Origin: CALMEH01 sp964548225
GTDB taxonomy: Bacteria > Acidobacteriota > Blastocatellia > Pyrinomonadales > Pyrinomonadaceae
Reading direction: 5' to 3'
DNA: 29,161 nt
Assembly (NCBI GenBank): GCA_964548225.1
Contig: CAZJQP010000065.1
Coordinates: 1 to 29,161 of the forward strand
Numbering within the stretch: the first letter of the stretch is position 1; every line of letters begins with the position of its first letter. The translations under genes and the position numbers were made by a program. The notes below the pieces were generated by a model, which did no database searches, was not told the DNA's origin, and saw only the letters and a program-made list of their open reading frames with translations. Positions 6,534 through 14,356 of this stretch are shown in pieces.

Positions 6534-7112
6534 TTATGATTTGCTTCCTAAAATATCATCAACCGCAATTTTTATTTCCTCAAAAACCGTTGACTCGGCA
6601 ATATCGTCGCGATGCAGAATTTTTACTAATTTGTAACCGTTTTTTGTCGGTTCGGTGTGAATTTCCACGCGATCATTTTCCAAATCAATGAGCCACGCTT
6701 CGGGAATTCCGTTTGCCGCATATTTCGGAAATTTTATGTCGCGGTCATATTTCACAGTCGAATCCGAAACTTCCATTGCCAACAAAACATCATTTGCTGT
6801 TGCATTTTCATTACGATAAAAATCATCGCGCCATTCTAAAACACAAACATCCGGTTGTGGTTCGCTGAAATCGTTTAAGATGATCGGATTTTGCGACCAA
6901 ACAACGAATCTATTAAAAAATAAATGGTTCAAATATGCGGTCATTCCTGCGACTACTCCCGCGTGTCTTTTTCCGATTGGCGACATTTCGACAAATTCTC
7001 CTTCCCAAAGCTCAAGGCGTTCTTCGGGCTTGAAAATACCCATTTCGATAAAACGGTGATAATCTTCGACTGAAAATTTTCGGTGCGGCAAAGACGCTAA
7101 AGCAATTGACAT
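6534..7112 (-). CDS. Uma2-family (DUF820) PD-(D/E)XK nuclease-like protein
   Basis: A 192-residue protein with the full Uma2 layout: N-terminal FSVEDYHRFIEMGIFKPEER, then LELWEGEFVEMSPIGKRHAG. The catalytic core is QPDVCVLE (Asp88), LAMEVSDST (Glu114) and DRDIKFPKYAANGIPEAWLI (Lys127, Tyr131). These residues form the PD-(D/E)XK site. The family is abundant in cyanobacteria and other soil or aquatic bacteria, often in many copies, and its physiological role is not established. GAGGAA lies just ahead of the ATG. A 7-8-bp repeat hairpin separates it from the PPIase gene upstream. Confidence 0.87.
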   Translation of the reverse strand: MSIALASLPHRKFSVEDYHRFIEMGIFKPEERLELWEGEFVEMSPIGKRHAGVVAGMTAYLNHLFFNRFVVWSQNPIILNDFSEPQPDVCVLEWRDDFYRNENATANDVLLAMEVSDSTVKYDRDIKFPKYAANGIPEAWLIDLENDRVEIHTEPTKNGYKLVKILHRDDIAESTVFEEIKIAVDDILGSKS

Positions 7113-7118
7113 ATTTCC

Positions 7119-7226
7119 TCTGTATTTAAAGTGAAAAAGCGAAAAAGCTGAAAAGTGAAAAAGTTTATTACCTTCTCATTAACAACTTTTTCACTTTTTC
7201 ACCTTTTCACCTTTTCACCTTTTCAC
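7119..7226. repeat. Octamer-repeat inverted element
   Basis: Direct repeats of about 8 bp (GTGAAAAA/GCGAAAAA on one arm, CACTTTTT/CACCTTTT on the other) form an inverted pair. A perfect 15-bp stem joins AAAAGTGAAAAAGTT (7151-7165) and its complement at 7184-7198, with an 18-nt loop. It sits just after the PPIase stop and may also serve as a terminator. Confidence 0.75.
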
Positions 7227-7227
7227 C

Positions 7228-9000
7228 CTATTTTTTCTTGGTTTCGGGTTTCTTAGTCTGCGGTTGCGTATTTGTCGTTGTCGGCGCATCGGTTTCCGCC
7301 TGCGGATTTTGCTGCTGCATCATTTGCATCTGTTGCTGCATCATTTTCTGCATTTCTTCTTCCGAAACTTTAGGAATCTCGAAATCTTCGGCGATTTCAA
7401 CCGGATTTTCGGCAATGATTTTATCTATCACCGCTTTTTGTTTTTCGGTTTCGAGTTTTTGCGTAACATATTCTTTAACCGGCATCGGTCCGCCCATCGG
7501 ATTTTCAGGGTCTTGAAATCCGGTGTTGATCAAGATATGTCGGGCATCATAACTCGGAGCCATTTTGCCGTCCGCGCCTTTTTTCTCGCCTTTCTTTTCG
7601 AGTTTGATAATGTGAAAACCGTAGGTCGTTTCAACCAACGCCGGTGAAACTTGTCCGGGTTCGAGCGCAAGTGCGGCTTTCTCAAATTCGGGCATAAATT
7701 GTCCCATCGTTACACCTTCGTAAAGTCCGCCTTTATCTTTACTGCCCGGATCTTCCGAAAATTCCTTTGCCAATTTCGCAAAATCTTCGCCTGCCTTGAC
7801 GCGGTTCAGAATTTCTTCGGCTTTGGTTTTCTTCGCCGATTGGTCGAGTTCGGGATGTTCGGCAATATATTTGTTTATATCTTCATCAGTAACTTTCGTC
7901 TTTTCAGCTAAAACTTTTTCCGCATAAAGCCGCGAAAGATAAGAAGCCTGTTGAAGTTTGATGGAAATATTTGTTTTCTTTTTGAATTCTTCGCCCAAAG
8001 TCGGCATTTTTTCTTTGGCTTCTTCATAATAAATGCGTGTTTTAGCGAAATATTCTTTGGCTTGTTTGATGTCTTCTTCACTCGGCACGAGGTCTTCTTT
8101 AATTTGTCCGCTTGCCTTGGCGAGTTCGATTTTCGTGTTCAAAAACTCGTCAAATTCGCGCTGACGACGTTGATATTTTGCCGCTTCGCCCAAACCGATT
8201 TTACCTAAAAAGGCTTGAAACCCTGTCGCTTCGGCTTGTCCTTCACCCCAAAACGCTTTCACACGGTCTTCGCCGATAAATCCGAAAGGCGGCATTTGAC
8301 CTTTATCTTTATTGATTTCTCGGTCATAATTCACCGCTGTCAGTTCGATATTGACATTGTCGAGTTCTTTTTTGACTTTATCTTTTACCAAACCTTCTTT
8401 TTTCGCCGCATTTGCCAACGCGAAAAGCTGTTTGAGATTTTCGAGTTGCTTTTTCTTCATTTCCGGGTCTTCTGCCAAACGCTTGAGCATCATCGGATTG
8501 GCATCTTTCAAAAGAAGTTCCAATTCGGCTTTGTTCAAACCGTTAAGCTCGACGTTTCCGTGTCCGGCGGCATTTTTCACCGACCAAAAAAGCAAACCCG
8601 CGCCGAGCGCGAAAATTACTGCTAAAACTACGAAACCCTTTGTCGAAGCACTCATTCCGCCCGAATTAGCTCCGGCGGCAACGGTTTTTGCCGCTGAAAC
8701 TTCGATGGTTTTCGGCAAATCTTTTTTCAAATCGGCTTCGTCTTTTGCTTCAACTTCAGCGATTTTTTCAGCCATTTCTTCGACTTCCGTATCAATTTCG
8801 TTTTTCGATTCGCCCTTAAACTCAACAGTTTCCGGCACTTCATCAACCGTTTCTTCAGCTAAATCTTCCATTTGCGCCGCCGAAAGTTCGACGGTTTCCG
8901 CTTCGGTTGCTGAAATTTCTGTGGTTTCTACAATCTCATCCGATGAGGTTTCTTTCGTTTCCACAATCTCATCTTTCTTCTTTTTTGAACTTCTTTTCAT
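7228..9000 (-). CDS. Membrane-anchored parvulin-type peptidylprolyl isomerase
   Basis: A 590-residue protein. Residues 1-120 are acidic and low-complexity with repeated EIVET and VETVE-like stretches. Residues 122-141 (GFVVLAVIFALGAGLLFWSV) are a single membrane anchor. A SurA/PrsA-like helical chaperone region follows (about 155-385), then a parvulin core: AEEILNRVKAGEDFAKLAKE, FSEDPGSKDKGGLYEG and ETTYGFHIIKLEKKG (394-471). The C-terminus is Gln/Met-rich (548-565) and ends in Lys. It probably folds envelope proteins on the outer face of the inner membrane, with the acidic tail inside. The usual first parvulin strand (ARHIL) is missing before the core and appears after it (486-490). AGAGGAAAT precedes the ATG. 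Confidence 0.88.
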   Translation of the reverse strand: MKRSSKKKKDEIVETKETSSDEIVETTEISATEAETVELSAAQMEDLAEETVDEVPETVEFKGESKNEIDTEVEEMAEKIAEVEAKDEADLKKDLPKTIEVSAAKTVAAGANSGGMSASTKGFVVLAVIFALGAGLLFWSVKNAAGHGNVELNGLNKAELELLLKDANPMMLKRLAEDPEMKKKQLENLKQLFALANAAKKEGLVKDKVKKELDNVNIELTAVNYDREINKDKGQMPPFGFIGEDRVKAFWGEGQAEATGFQAFLGKIGLGEAAKYQRRQREFDEFLNTKIELAKASGQIKEDLVPSEEDIKQAKEYFAKTRIYYEEAKEKMPTLGEEFKKKTNISIKLQQASYLSRLYAEKVLAEKTKVTDEDINKYIAEHPELDQSAKKTKAEEILNRVKAGEDFAKLAKEFSEDPGSKDKGGLYEGVTMGQFMPEFEKAALALEPGQVSPALVETTYGFHIIKLEKKGEKKGADGKMAPSYDARHILINTGFQDPENPMGGPMPVKEYVTQKLETEKQKAVIDKIIAENPVEIAEDFEIPKVSEEEMQKMMQQQMQMMQQQNPQAETDAPTTTNTQPQTKKPETKKK

Positions 9001-9025
9001 TTAATTTCCTCTTAAAATTTATTAC

Positions 9026-9424
9026 TTATTCTACGTTTTGAACTAATTCTAACAGAACTCCGCCGGTTGTCGAAGGATGAACGAACGCAACCAAACAACC
9101 TTCCGCGCCAATTCTCGGTTTTTCATCTATTAAACGCGCACCTTGCGCCTTAAGTTTCGCTAATGCGGCTTCAATATCGTCGGTTTCCACCGCAATATGA
9201 TGAATTCCGCCGCCGCGCTTTTCCAAAAACTTTGAAATCGGCGAATCTTCGCTTGTCGGCTCTAACAATTCCACACGCGATTCGCCAATCGGCAACATCG
9301 CCACGCGCACTTTTTGGTCTTCGACAATTTCCGTATGAACATTCTCCAATCCAAGCGCGTCTTCCCAAAATTTTAATGCCTCGTCAATTCCTTTTGTCGC
9401 AATGCCGAGATGATTTATTTTCAT
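9026..9424 (-). CDS. mce: Methylmalonyl-CoA epimerase
   Basis: A 132-residue VOC-fold enzyme interconverting (2S)- and (2R)-methylmalonyl-CoA, between propionyl-CoA carboxylase and methylmalonyl-CoA mutase. It opens with MKINHLGIATKGIDEALKFW and carries metal ligands at His5, Glu52 (VELLEP), His76 (GGGIHHIAVE) and Glu126 (VLLELV), the positions expected for the family. DEKPRIGAEGC and VAFVHP are typical mid-domain motifs. Its ATG shares the ATGA overlap with the upstream unknown gene, so it is the last gene of the meaB operon. That partnership supports the assignment, since MeaB protects the mutase. The mutase itself is not in this window. Confidence 0.93.
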   Translation of the reverse strand: MKINHLGIATKGIDEALKFWEDALGLENVHTEIVEDQKVRVAMLPIGESRVELLEPTSEDSPISKFLEKRGGGIHHIAVETDDIEAALAKLKAQGARLIDEKPRIGAEGCLVAFVHPSTTGGVLLELVQNVE

Positions 9425-9723
9425 ATTTCAATAATTTTAATTTTTCCGCTTTGAATTTCTTCGATTTCAAACTTTCCCGCAAATTGAATAACTTCGTCCA
9501 AAGATTCGCCTTCGTGCCAGGTTGTTATAATGTCGAAGTCCGAATCCGTTGTTCCATCGCCGACAATTAACTCGTCCATAACGTCATGCCAAAGTTCGCA
9601 ATCTTTTCCGACCGTGCAAAATAAAAGAATTTTCTCATCAATCAAATTTTGTAAAAGCGCGTCATACTTTTTATTGTATCCGTTTATTGAATGCAATATT
9701 ACTTTTTTAGTATTTTCATTCAT
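9421..9723 (-). CDS. Hypothetical protein in the meaB-mce operon
   Basis: A 100-residue acidic soluble protein with no recognised family. Visible features are VILHSINGYNKKYDALLQNL, a DCELWHDVMDELIVGDGTTD segment and TTWHEGESLDEVIQFAGKFE. It contains a few His and Asp residues but no known catalytic pattern. It overlaps both neighbours by the 4-nt sequence ATGA, upstream with the PD-(D/E)XK-like gene and downstream with mce, so it is translated as part of that operon. It may pair with the nuclease-like gene as a small regulator or immunity protein; this is inferred from position only. Confidence 0.65.
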   Translation of the reverse strand: MNENTKKVILHSINGYNKKYDALLQNLIDEKILLFCTVGKDCELWHDVMDELIVGDGTTDSDFDIITTWHEGESLDEVIQFAGKFEIEEIQSGKIKIIEI

Positions 9724-10334
9724 TTTCCTTTCAAAATACCGACCAACATTTGAATCAACTCTTCCAAATCCGTCGGAACACTAAATGAATTTATATCTTC
9801 GTAAATAAGTTTCGACTGTCTTTCAAGTTTCCCAAACCGCCAAACATCGCCTATCGAAATTGCTCCGTAAATTATTTCCTGTTCGCTTTCATCGGCTTTA
9901 TCAAAAGCAATCATTTCCGCCGTAAGTTGTGTGAAACCACGTTTTAAATCGCCGTTTTTGGCTTCAATCAGTAGAAAATTTACTTTATCGTCCAACAAAT
10001 AATCAAAAGTTCCGCGCAATTGGTGATTTACTTCCAAAGGATATTCGGGGCGAATTCTGATTTCCGTAATTTCAAGCAATTTGACCAAAACCGGAGCAAT
10101 TAAAAACTCTCTTTGCGCGATTTCAGAAGTAATATCTACTCGTTGAATGCTAAGTTTCAAGGTTTCGGACAAAACCGTCAAATCTTTTATTTCAGCCTCT
10201 GATTTCGGCAAATCCAAGATTTCTTTAACAAAATTATAACCGAAATATTCGCCGACATCCTGCGCTGAAATATTCAGTTTGGAATAATCGGAAAACGTCA
10301 AAGACTGATTTGCGTCAATAATTTGTCTTTTCAT
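9720..10334 (-). CDS. PD-(D/E)XK nuclease-like protein
   Basis: A 204-residue protein. A restriction-endonuclease-like core is visible at HQLRGTFDYLL (Asp111), then NFLLIEAKNGDL (Glu124, Lys126) and GFTQLTAEMIAF (Gln136). This is the D-x(n)-E-x-K-x(n)-Q order of PD-(D/E)XK enzymes that act on DNA or RNA, sometimes with a structural role only. No helicase or methylase is nearby, so it is not an ordinary restriction system. The start shares ATGA with the end of meaB, and its stop shares ATGA with the next gene. The meaning of a nuclease-type protein inside a methylmalonyl-CoA operon is unclear. Confidence 0.72.
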   Translation of the reverse strand: MKRQIIDANQSLTFSDYSKLNISAQDVGEYFGYNFVKEILDLPKSEAEIKDLTVLSETLKLSIQRVDITSEIAQREFLIAPVLVKLLEITEIRIRPEYPLEVNHQLRGTFDYLLDDKVNFLLIEAKNGDLKRGFTQLTAEMIAFDKADESEQEIIYGAISIGDVWRFGKLERQSKLIYEDINSFSVPTDLEELIQMLVGILKGK

Positions 10335-11263
10335 CTTAAAATCTCCTCAACCGCCGAATACGGATTATTCTTTTTTTCCGCGATTTCCTGCGCCAATCTT
10401 TCTATTCGTTCGTTCGTGCCGTTGCGATTCAAAACATCGGCGAGAAGTTTTTCCTGCAATAATTCCAACAATCTCCAACGCGCAATGGCTTTTCGTCTTT
10501 CCAAATTTTCGCCGCTTTTTTGAAATTCGTAATAACTTTCGATGGCTTTTGATAAATCTTCGATGCCTTTTGATTCGGTCGCAATCGTTTTAATAATGGG
10601 CGGATGCCAAAAATCCGGTCGCATCGCTAATGTCAGTAAGGCTTCGAGTTCTTTCTCTGTCCGCAAAACGCCTTCGCGGTCGGCTTTGTTGATGACGAAA
10701 ACATCGCCGATTTCCATAATTCCGGCTTTGATTGCCTGAATATCGTCGCCCATTCCGGGAACAAGAACAACAACGGAAACATCAGCCGTTTTGACAATTT
10801 CAACTTCATCTTGCCCGACTCCAACTGTTTCGATAATGATTTTATCAAAACCCGCCGCATCTAAAATCGCCGCCGCATCAACCGTCGCCCTTGAAAGTCC
10901 GCCGAGATTTCCGCGTGTTGCCATCGAACGAATAAAAATATTTTTATCAACACCGAGAGCGGACATCCGAATTCTGTCACCAAGAATTGCGCCGCCCGAA
11001 AACGGACTCGACGGGTCAACACAAATAATCCCGACCTTTTCGCCGCGTTCTTTATAAAACAACGCCAACTTATCAACCAACGAAGATTTTCCTGCGCCCG
11101 GCGCACCCGTAATGCCGATAATCAAAGCATTTCCCGTGCGCGGAAAAACTGCTTTCATCAATTCGCCCGCGTCTTCCGAAACATTTTCAACCTTAGAAAT
11201 GCTTCGCGCTACCGCACGAGGTTCGCCGTTCAAAAGTTTCTCAATTAAGTCGGTTAAAGTCAT
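10331..11263 (-). CDS. meaB: MeaB-type GTPase (methylmalonyl-CoA mutase chaperone)
   Basis: A 310-residue G3E-family GTPase that loads and protects adenosylcobalamin-dependent methylmalonyl-CoA mutase in the cytoplasm. Motifs seen are Walker A GAPGAGKS (53-60), DPSSPFSGGAILGDRIRM (83-100), ETVGVGQDE (145-153, containing the switch and Walker B region) and NKAD (192-195). The length is normal for the family. The ATG at 11263 has no strong Shine-Dalgarno. It heads an operon with the PD-(D/E)XK-like, unknown and mce genes, all joined by ATGA overlaps. A hairpin of 7-bp repeats lies upstream, after dinB-like. No mutase subunit is in the window. Confidence 0.93.
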   Translation of the reverse strand: MTLTDLIEKLLNGEPRAVARSISKVENVSEDAGELMKAVFPRTGNALIIGITGAPGAGKSSLVDKLALFYKERGEKVGIICVDPSSPFSGGAILGDRIRMSALGVDKNIFIRSMATRGNLGGLSRATVDAAAILDAAGFDKIIIETVGVGQDEVEIVKTADVSVVVLVPGMGDDIQAIKAGIMEIGDVFVINKADREGVLRTEKELEALLTLAMRPDFWHPPIIKTIATESKGIEDLSKAIESYYEFQKSGENLERRKAIARWRLLELLQEKLLADVLNRNGTNERIERLAQEIAEKKNNPYSAVEEILR

Positions 11264-11321
11264 TGTGAATAAATCAAACCGTTATTTTCGCATTTTTTCC
11301 TAAAAAGAAAAAGTGCTTTGT

Positions 11322-11400
11322 AAGTAAAAAGCAAAAAGGCAAAAGTAAAAAAGTGATTCTTCACCTTCTTACTTTTGCCTTTTTGCTTTTTACTTTTTAC
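11322..11400. repeat. 27-bp perfect inverted repeat (heptamer type)
   Basis: The arms 11322-11348 and 11369-11395 are perfect reverse complements, built from 7-bp units such as AAGTAAA/AAGCAAA and TTGCTTT/TTACTTT. The loop is 20 nt, with a short inner GTGA/TCAC pair. It lies directly downstream of the DinB-like stop and upstream of meaB. It could act as a cruciform or as a bidirectional terminator. Confidence 0.8.
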
Positions 11401-11925
11401 TTACATTTGACCTTCATCAGCCGACGGACCATACATTGCGGGAACGGGAATGTCGTTCAGACGCAGATAAACCGAAAGTTGTCCGCGATGATGCCAGATG
11501 TGATTGAAACACATCGAGCGAAGCGTAGCGATTTTCGTCATTGTAAAATAAACCTGTTCGCCATTTCTCAACGTCCAATCTTTGTGCATATCTTCGTCCG
11601 AAGTATTTTTCAAAGCCTCAAGCGCGGCGGCAACCTTTTTATCGTGAAATTCGACCAATTCTTCAGTCGTTTTCGGCTCGACCGGCGTGAAATCCATTCC
11701 TTCAAAATTGAGTTCGTCCTTTGTGCAAGTTTCGTTCACCCAATCAACCATATCCGCGACGTGCCACGCAAGGCGAATCATTGTCATTGATTTTTCGTGC
11801 GGTTTGTAATCAAATTTTTCCGGCGGAATTCGTTCTAAAATTTTGCGCGTCGTCGCGGCTTCGTGCGTCAATTCTGCGATTAAACCTGTGGCGATATTGT
11901 ATGATTTTGCTGTTGCTGTTTCCAT
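11401..11925 (-). CDS. DinB-family (damage-inducible/thiol S-transferase-like) protein
   Basis: A 174-residue four-helix-bundle protein. The DinB metal triad is visible: LAWHVADMV (His55) and FNHIWHHRGQLSVYLRLNDI (His142, His146), with the family's closing VPAMYGPSADE. Proteins of this superfamily bind divalent metal, and some are bacillithiol or mycothiol S-transferases; the substrate here is not known. AGGAGA stands before the ATG. Upstream, 130 bp separate it from the pRiA4b-like gene. It is followed by the 27-bp inverted repeat, so it is probably a single-gene unit. Confidence 0.88.
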   Translation of the reverse strand: METATAKSYNIATGLIAELTHEAATTRKILERIPPEKFDYKPHEKSMTMIRLAWHVADMVDWVNETCTKDELNFEGMDFTPVEPKTTEELVEFHDKKVAAALEALKNTSDEDMHKDWTLRNGEQVYFTMTKIATLRSMCFNHIWHHRGQLSVYLRLNDIPVPAMYGPSADEGQM

Positions 11926-12055
11926 TTTTGTGTCTCCTGATTTTTTATAAAATATGTTTCAAGTTGGGATATTTTTTTGAAAGCGAAAACATCATATCAA
12001 ACCTGTTTCATCTATGCAACGTGAAACGACTAAAAACGCAAAATGTCTCACAAAT

Positions 12056-12742
12056 TTAATACGGCGGTTCGGCAGGACCATCGTAACCGCAAACTCCCAT
12101 TCGCGGAGAATTGACTAATTCCATAATATCGCCATAGCCGTCGTGAGATTCGTGTTCTTCATAATGGTTTTGGCAAACTAAGCCGCCGTCATCGGTATCG
12201 TAGAGACATTCGACACAAAGCCATTTTGCTGTTTCTTGACATTCCCGACATTCGACTTCGGGCATTAAATTACGCGCCATCAACTCAATCGGGCGTTTTG
12301 AGAGTGGTTTTCCCTGTCGTTTTGAAATCAATTTTACGGCGGTTTGCGATTCGCTTCCGAAATCGTAAATATGTGTAACTTCTTGATATTTGTCAAAAAT
12401 TTCGCTGACTTTTTTGGTCATAGCGATCTTTGAACTTCCCCAACCGTCGGCGGAAAATTCGCTCAAATGTCCGCAACATTCAAGCCAAATTGCCCGCAAA
12501 TAATGATCCAAATCTTTCATTTTGGCTGAACCTTTAATTTCCAACTCAAGCCAAAAATCTTTTGAATACGGTTCAAAAGCCCGAACATAATAAAGCGTTT
12601 CCGCGTCGAGTTTGCCTTTTTCCGCCTTTGCAATAGCCTCTGAATGTTTCGGACAAGAACTCAAATGTTTCGCTATCGAAATAGTGGTGAAATCTTCGCC
12701 GCAATATTGGCATTTCGCCTTTGTCATTTTTCCGCGTGCCAT
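12056..12742 (-). CDS. pRiA4b ORF-3-like protein with two zinc-finger regions
   Basis: A 228-residue protein. The N-terminus has a C2HC zinc motif (Cys11, Cys14, His26, Cys30). The middle (about 60-160) carries the pRiA4b ORF-3/IS1096 TnpR-like domain: FWLELEIKGSAKMKDLDHYL, RAIWLECCGHLSEF and THIYDFGSES. The C-terminal part has closely spaced Cys/His residues (Cys165, 168, 176, 179, 190, then His193, 197, 200), a likely two-zinc cross-brace. The domain is seen on plasmids and IS elements, but its function is not known; nucleic-acid or protein binding is plausible. M6 (12727) is an alternative start. No transposase is beside it. Confidence 0.8.
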   Translation of the reverse strand: MARGKMTKAKCQYCGEDFTTISIAKHLSSCPKHSEAIAKAEKGKLDAETLYYVRAFEPYSKDFWLELEIKGSAKMKDLDHYLRAIWLECCGHLSEFSADGWGSSKIAMTKKVSEIFDKYQEVTHIYDFGSESQTAVKLISKRQGKPLSKRPIELMARNLMPEVECRECQETAKWLCVECLYDTDDGGLVCQNHYEEHESHDGYGDIMELVNSPRMGVCGYDGPAEPPY

Positions 12743-12758
12743 AATTTTCAGTTAAATA

Positions 12759-13901
12759 CTAGTTTTTTAAAAGTTGTTTCGCAATCACCAATCTTTGAAT
12801 CTCTGAAGTTCCTTCGCCAATGGTGCAGAGTTTCGCATCGCGCCAATATTTTTCCGCCGGATAGTCTTTCGTGTAGCCGTAACCGCCGTGAATTTGGATA
12901 GATTCTTCGGCAACTTTTACCGCAACTTCCGACGCATAAAGTTTCGCCATCGCCGATTTTTGCGAAACCTTTGCGCCTGCGTCTTTCATTGCCGCCGCTT
13001 GTTGCGTTAAAAGTCTGGCGCATTCGATTTGTGTTGCCATATCTGCAAGTTTGAATTGAATCGCTTGAAATTCGGCAATCGGTTTGCCGAATTGATGGCG
13101 TTCTTTGGCATATTTCACCGCCGATTCATAAGCACCTTGCGCGATTCCGACCGACAAAGCCGCAATCGAAATTCGTCCGCCATCTAAGATTTGCATCGCT
13201 TGAAGAAAACCTTCGCCCAAATTTCCCAAACGGTTTTCGTCCGGCACATAGCAATCTTCAAACACGACCGAAGCCGTTTCCGAAGCTCGCATTCCGAGTT
13301 TGTTTTCCTTCTTATCCGAACGAAAACCTTCCATTGATTTATCGAAAATAAATGCCGAAATTCCTTTATTTCCCTTCTCTTTATCGGTTACGGCAACGGC
13401 AACGAGCGTGTTTCCCGTAATCGCGTGAGTGATAAAATTTTTCGAGCCGTTGACCTTCCAGCCGCCGTTTGATTGGACGGCGTTCGTGCGAGTTCCGGCA
13501 GAATCCGAACCGGCTTGCGATTCGGTCAAGCCCCACGCGCCCCAAGTTTCGCCGTTTATCAAAGGAACTAAATATTTTTGTTTTTGCTCTTCCGAACCGA
13601 ACATAAAAATATGATTTGAGCAAAGCGAATTGTGCGCCGCGACCGAAAGCCCGACCGAACCGCAAACCCGCGCAATTTCTTCGATAATCGTTGCATATTC
13701 GACATATCCGAGATTTGCACCGCCGTATTCTTCGGGAAAAATCACGCCCATCAAACCCAATTCGGCGAGCTTCGGACGCAATTCATCGGGAAAATGTTGC
13801 GTTTCGTCCCATTCCATCACATTCGGACGAATTTCGCTTTCGGCAAATTCGCGCACCGAAAATTTTATCTGCTGTTGTTCTTCGTTAAGTTCAAAATTCA
13901 T
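12759..13901 (-). CDS. Acyl-CoA dehydrogenase
   Basis: A 380-residue FAD-dependent enzyme that introduces the alpha-beta double bond into an acyl-CoA and passes electrons to ETF. Evidence: N-terminal helical domain from MNFELNEEQQQIKFSVREFA, the FAD loop GLTESQAGSD (124-133), WKVNGSKNFITHA (148-160), the C-terminal ESIQIHGGYGYTKDYPAEKY motif, and IGEGTSEIQR with catalytic Glu363. This Glu position is that of short- or medium-chain enzymes; isovaleryl-CoA dehydrogenases use another site. Exact chain length is not decided by the sequence. It stands alone: divergent from the plus-strand DoxX-like gene and 16 nt ahead of the pRiA4b-like gene. Confidence 0.93.
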   Translation of the reverse strand: MNFELNEEQQQIKFSVREFAESEIRPNVMEWDETQHFPDELRPKLAELGLMGVIFPEEYGGANLGYVEYATIIEEIARVCGSVGLSVAAHNSLCSNHIFMFGSEEQKQKYLVPLINGETWGAWGLTESQAGSDSAGTRTNAVQSNGGWKVNGSKNFITHAITGNTLVAVAVTDKEKGNKGISAFIFDKSMEGFRSDKKENKLGMRASETASVVFEDCYVPDENRLGNLGEGFLQAMQILDGGRISIAALSVGIAQGAYESAVKYAKERHQFGKPIAEFQAIQFKLADMATQIECARLLTQQAAAMKDAGAKVSQKSAMAKLYASEVAVKVAEESIQIHGGYGYTKDYPAEKYWRDAKLCTIGEGTSEIQRLVIAKQLLKN

Positions 13902-13969
13902 ATTTATAAAGCCTTTTATCGTAAAATTTCAATTCGTTAATAATTAAAATTTAGCATAAAATAACGGTA

Positions 13970-14341
13970 ATGCGTATTTTGAAATTGATTCTTAAAACGG
14001 TTTTCGCAATTCTTTTTATCTCTGTCGGAATTTTGCATTTCACAAATCCCGATTTTTTCGTGCGAATCGTTCCGCCGATTTTGCCTGCACCGCTTTTTCT
14101 TGTTTATCTGAGCGGATTTTTTGAAATTGCATTGGGAATTTTGTTGCTCGTGCCGAAGTTTTCGCGCTTTGCGGCATTCGGTTTAATCGCGCTTTTAATT
14201 GCCGTTTTCCCCGCAAATATTTATATGGCACTCAATCCGCAAACCTTCACCGAATATAATCCGATTCTGCTTTATCTGCGTTTGCCGATTCAATTTCTTT
14301 TAATTTTTTGGGCTTATCGGTTAACGAAAGTTGAAGTTTAG
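13970..14341 (+). CDS. DoxX/MauE-like small membrane protein (only plus-strand gene)
   Basis: A 123-residue protein with about four membrane helices (residues 5-25, 40-62, 65-85 and 100-118). VGILHFTNPDFFVRIVPPIL and LSGFFEIALGILLLVPKFSR are hallmarks of the DoxX-like family (HFT-NPDF and E-x-x-LG). Function is unknown; membrane redox or thiol-linked roles are known for some relatives. It is divergent from the acyl-CoA dehydrogenase gene across a 68-bp A+T-rich gap that must hold both promoters. Its 3' end is 15 nt from the convergent ExbD-like gene, with no clear terminator. Its opposite orientation suggests it was acquired or moved separately. Confidence 0.83.
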   Translation: MRILKLILKTVFAILFISVGILHFTNPDFFVRIVPPILPAPLFLVYLSGFFEIALGILLLVPKFSRFAAFGLIALLIAVFPANIYMALNPQTFTEYNPILLYLRLPIQFLLIFWAYRLTKVEV

Positions 14342-14356
14342 AAGAAAGATTATTTG

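Noticed and set aside
8351..9004. 217-codon plus-strand frame
   Set aside because: Mirror of the acidic Glu/Thr-rich end of the PPIase gene; Ser/Phe-rich shadow.
12005..12027. GTTTCA...TGAAAC stem near the DinB-like promoter
   Set aside because: Only 6 bp with an 11-nt loop and no T-run; too weak to call.
12056..12742. Insertion-sequence passenger (IS1096 type)
   Set aside because: The domain matches, but there is no transposase and no terminal inverted repeats around it.
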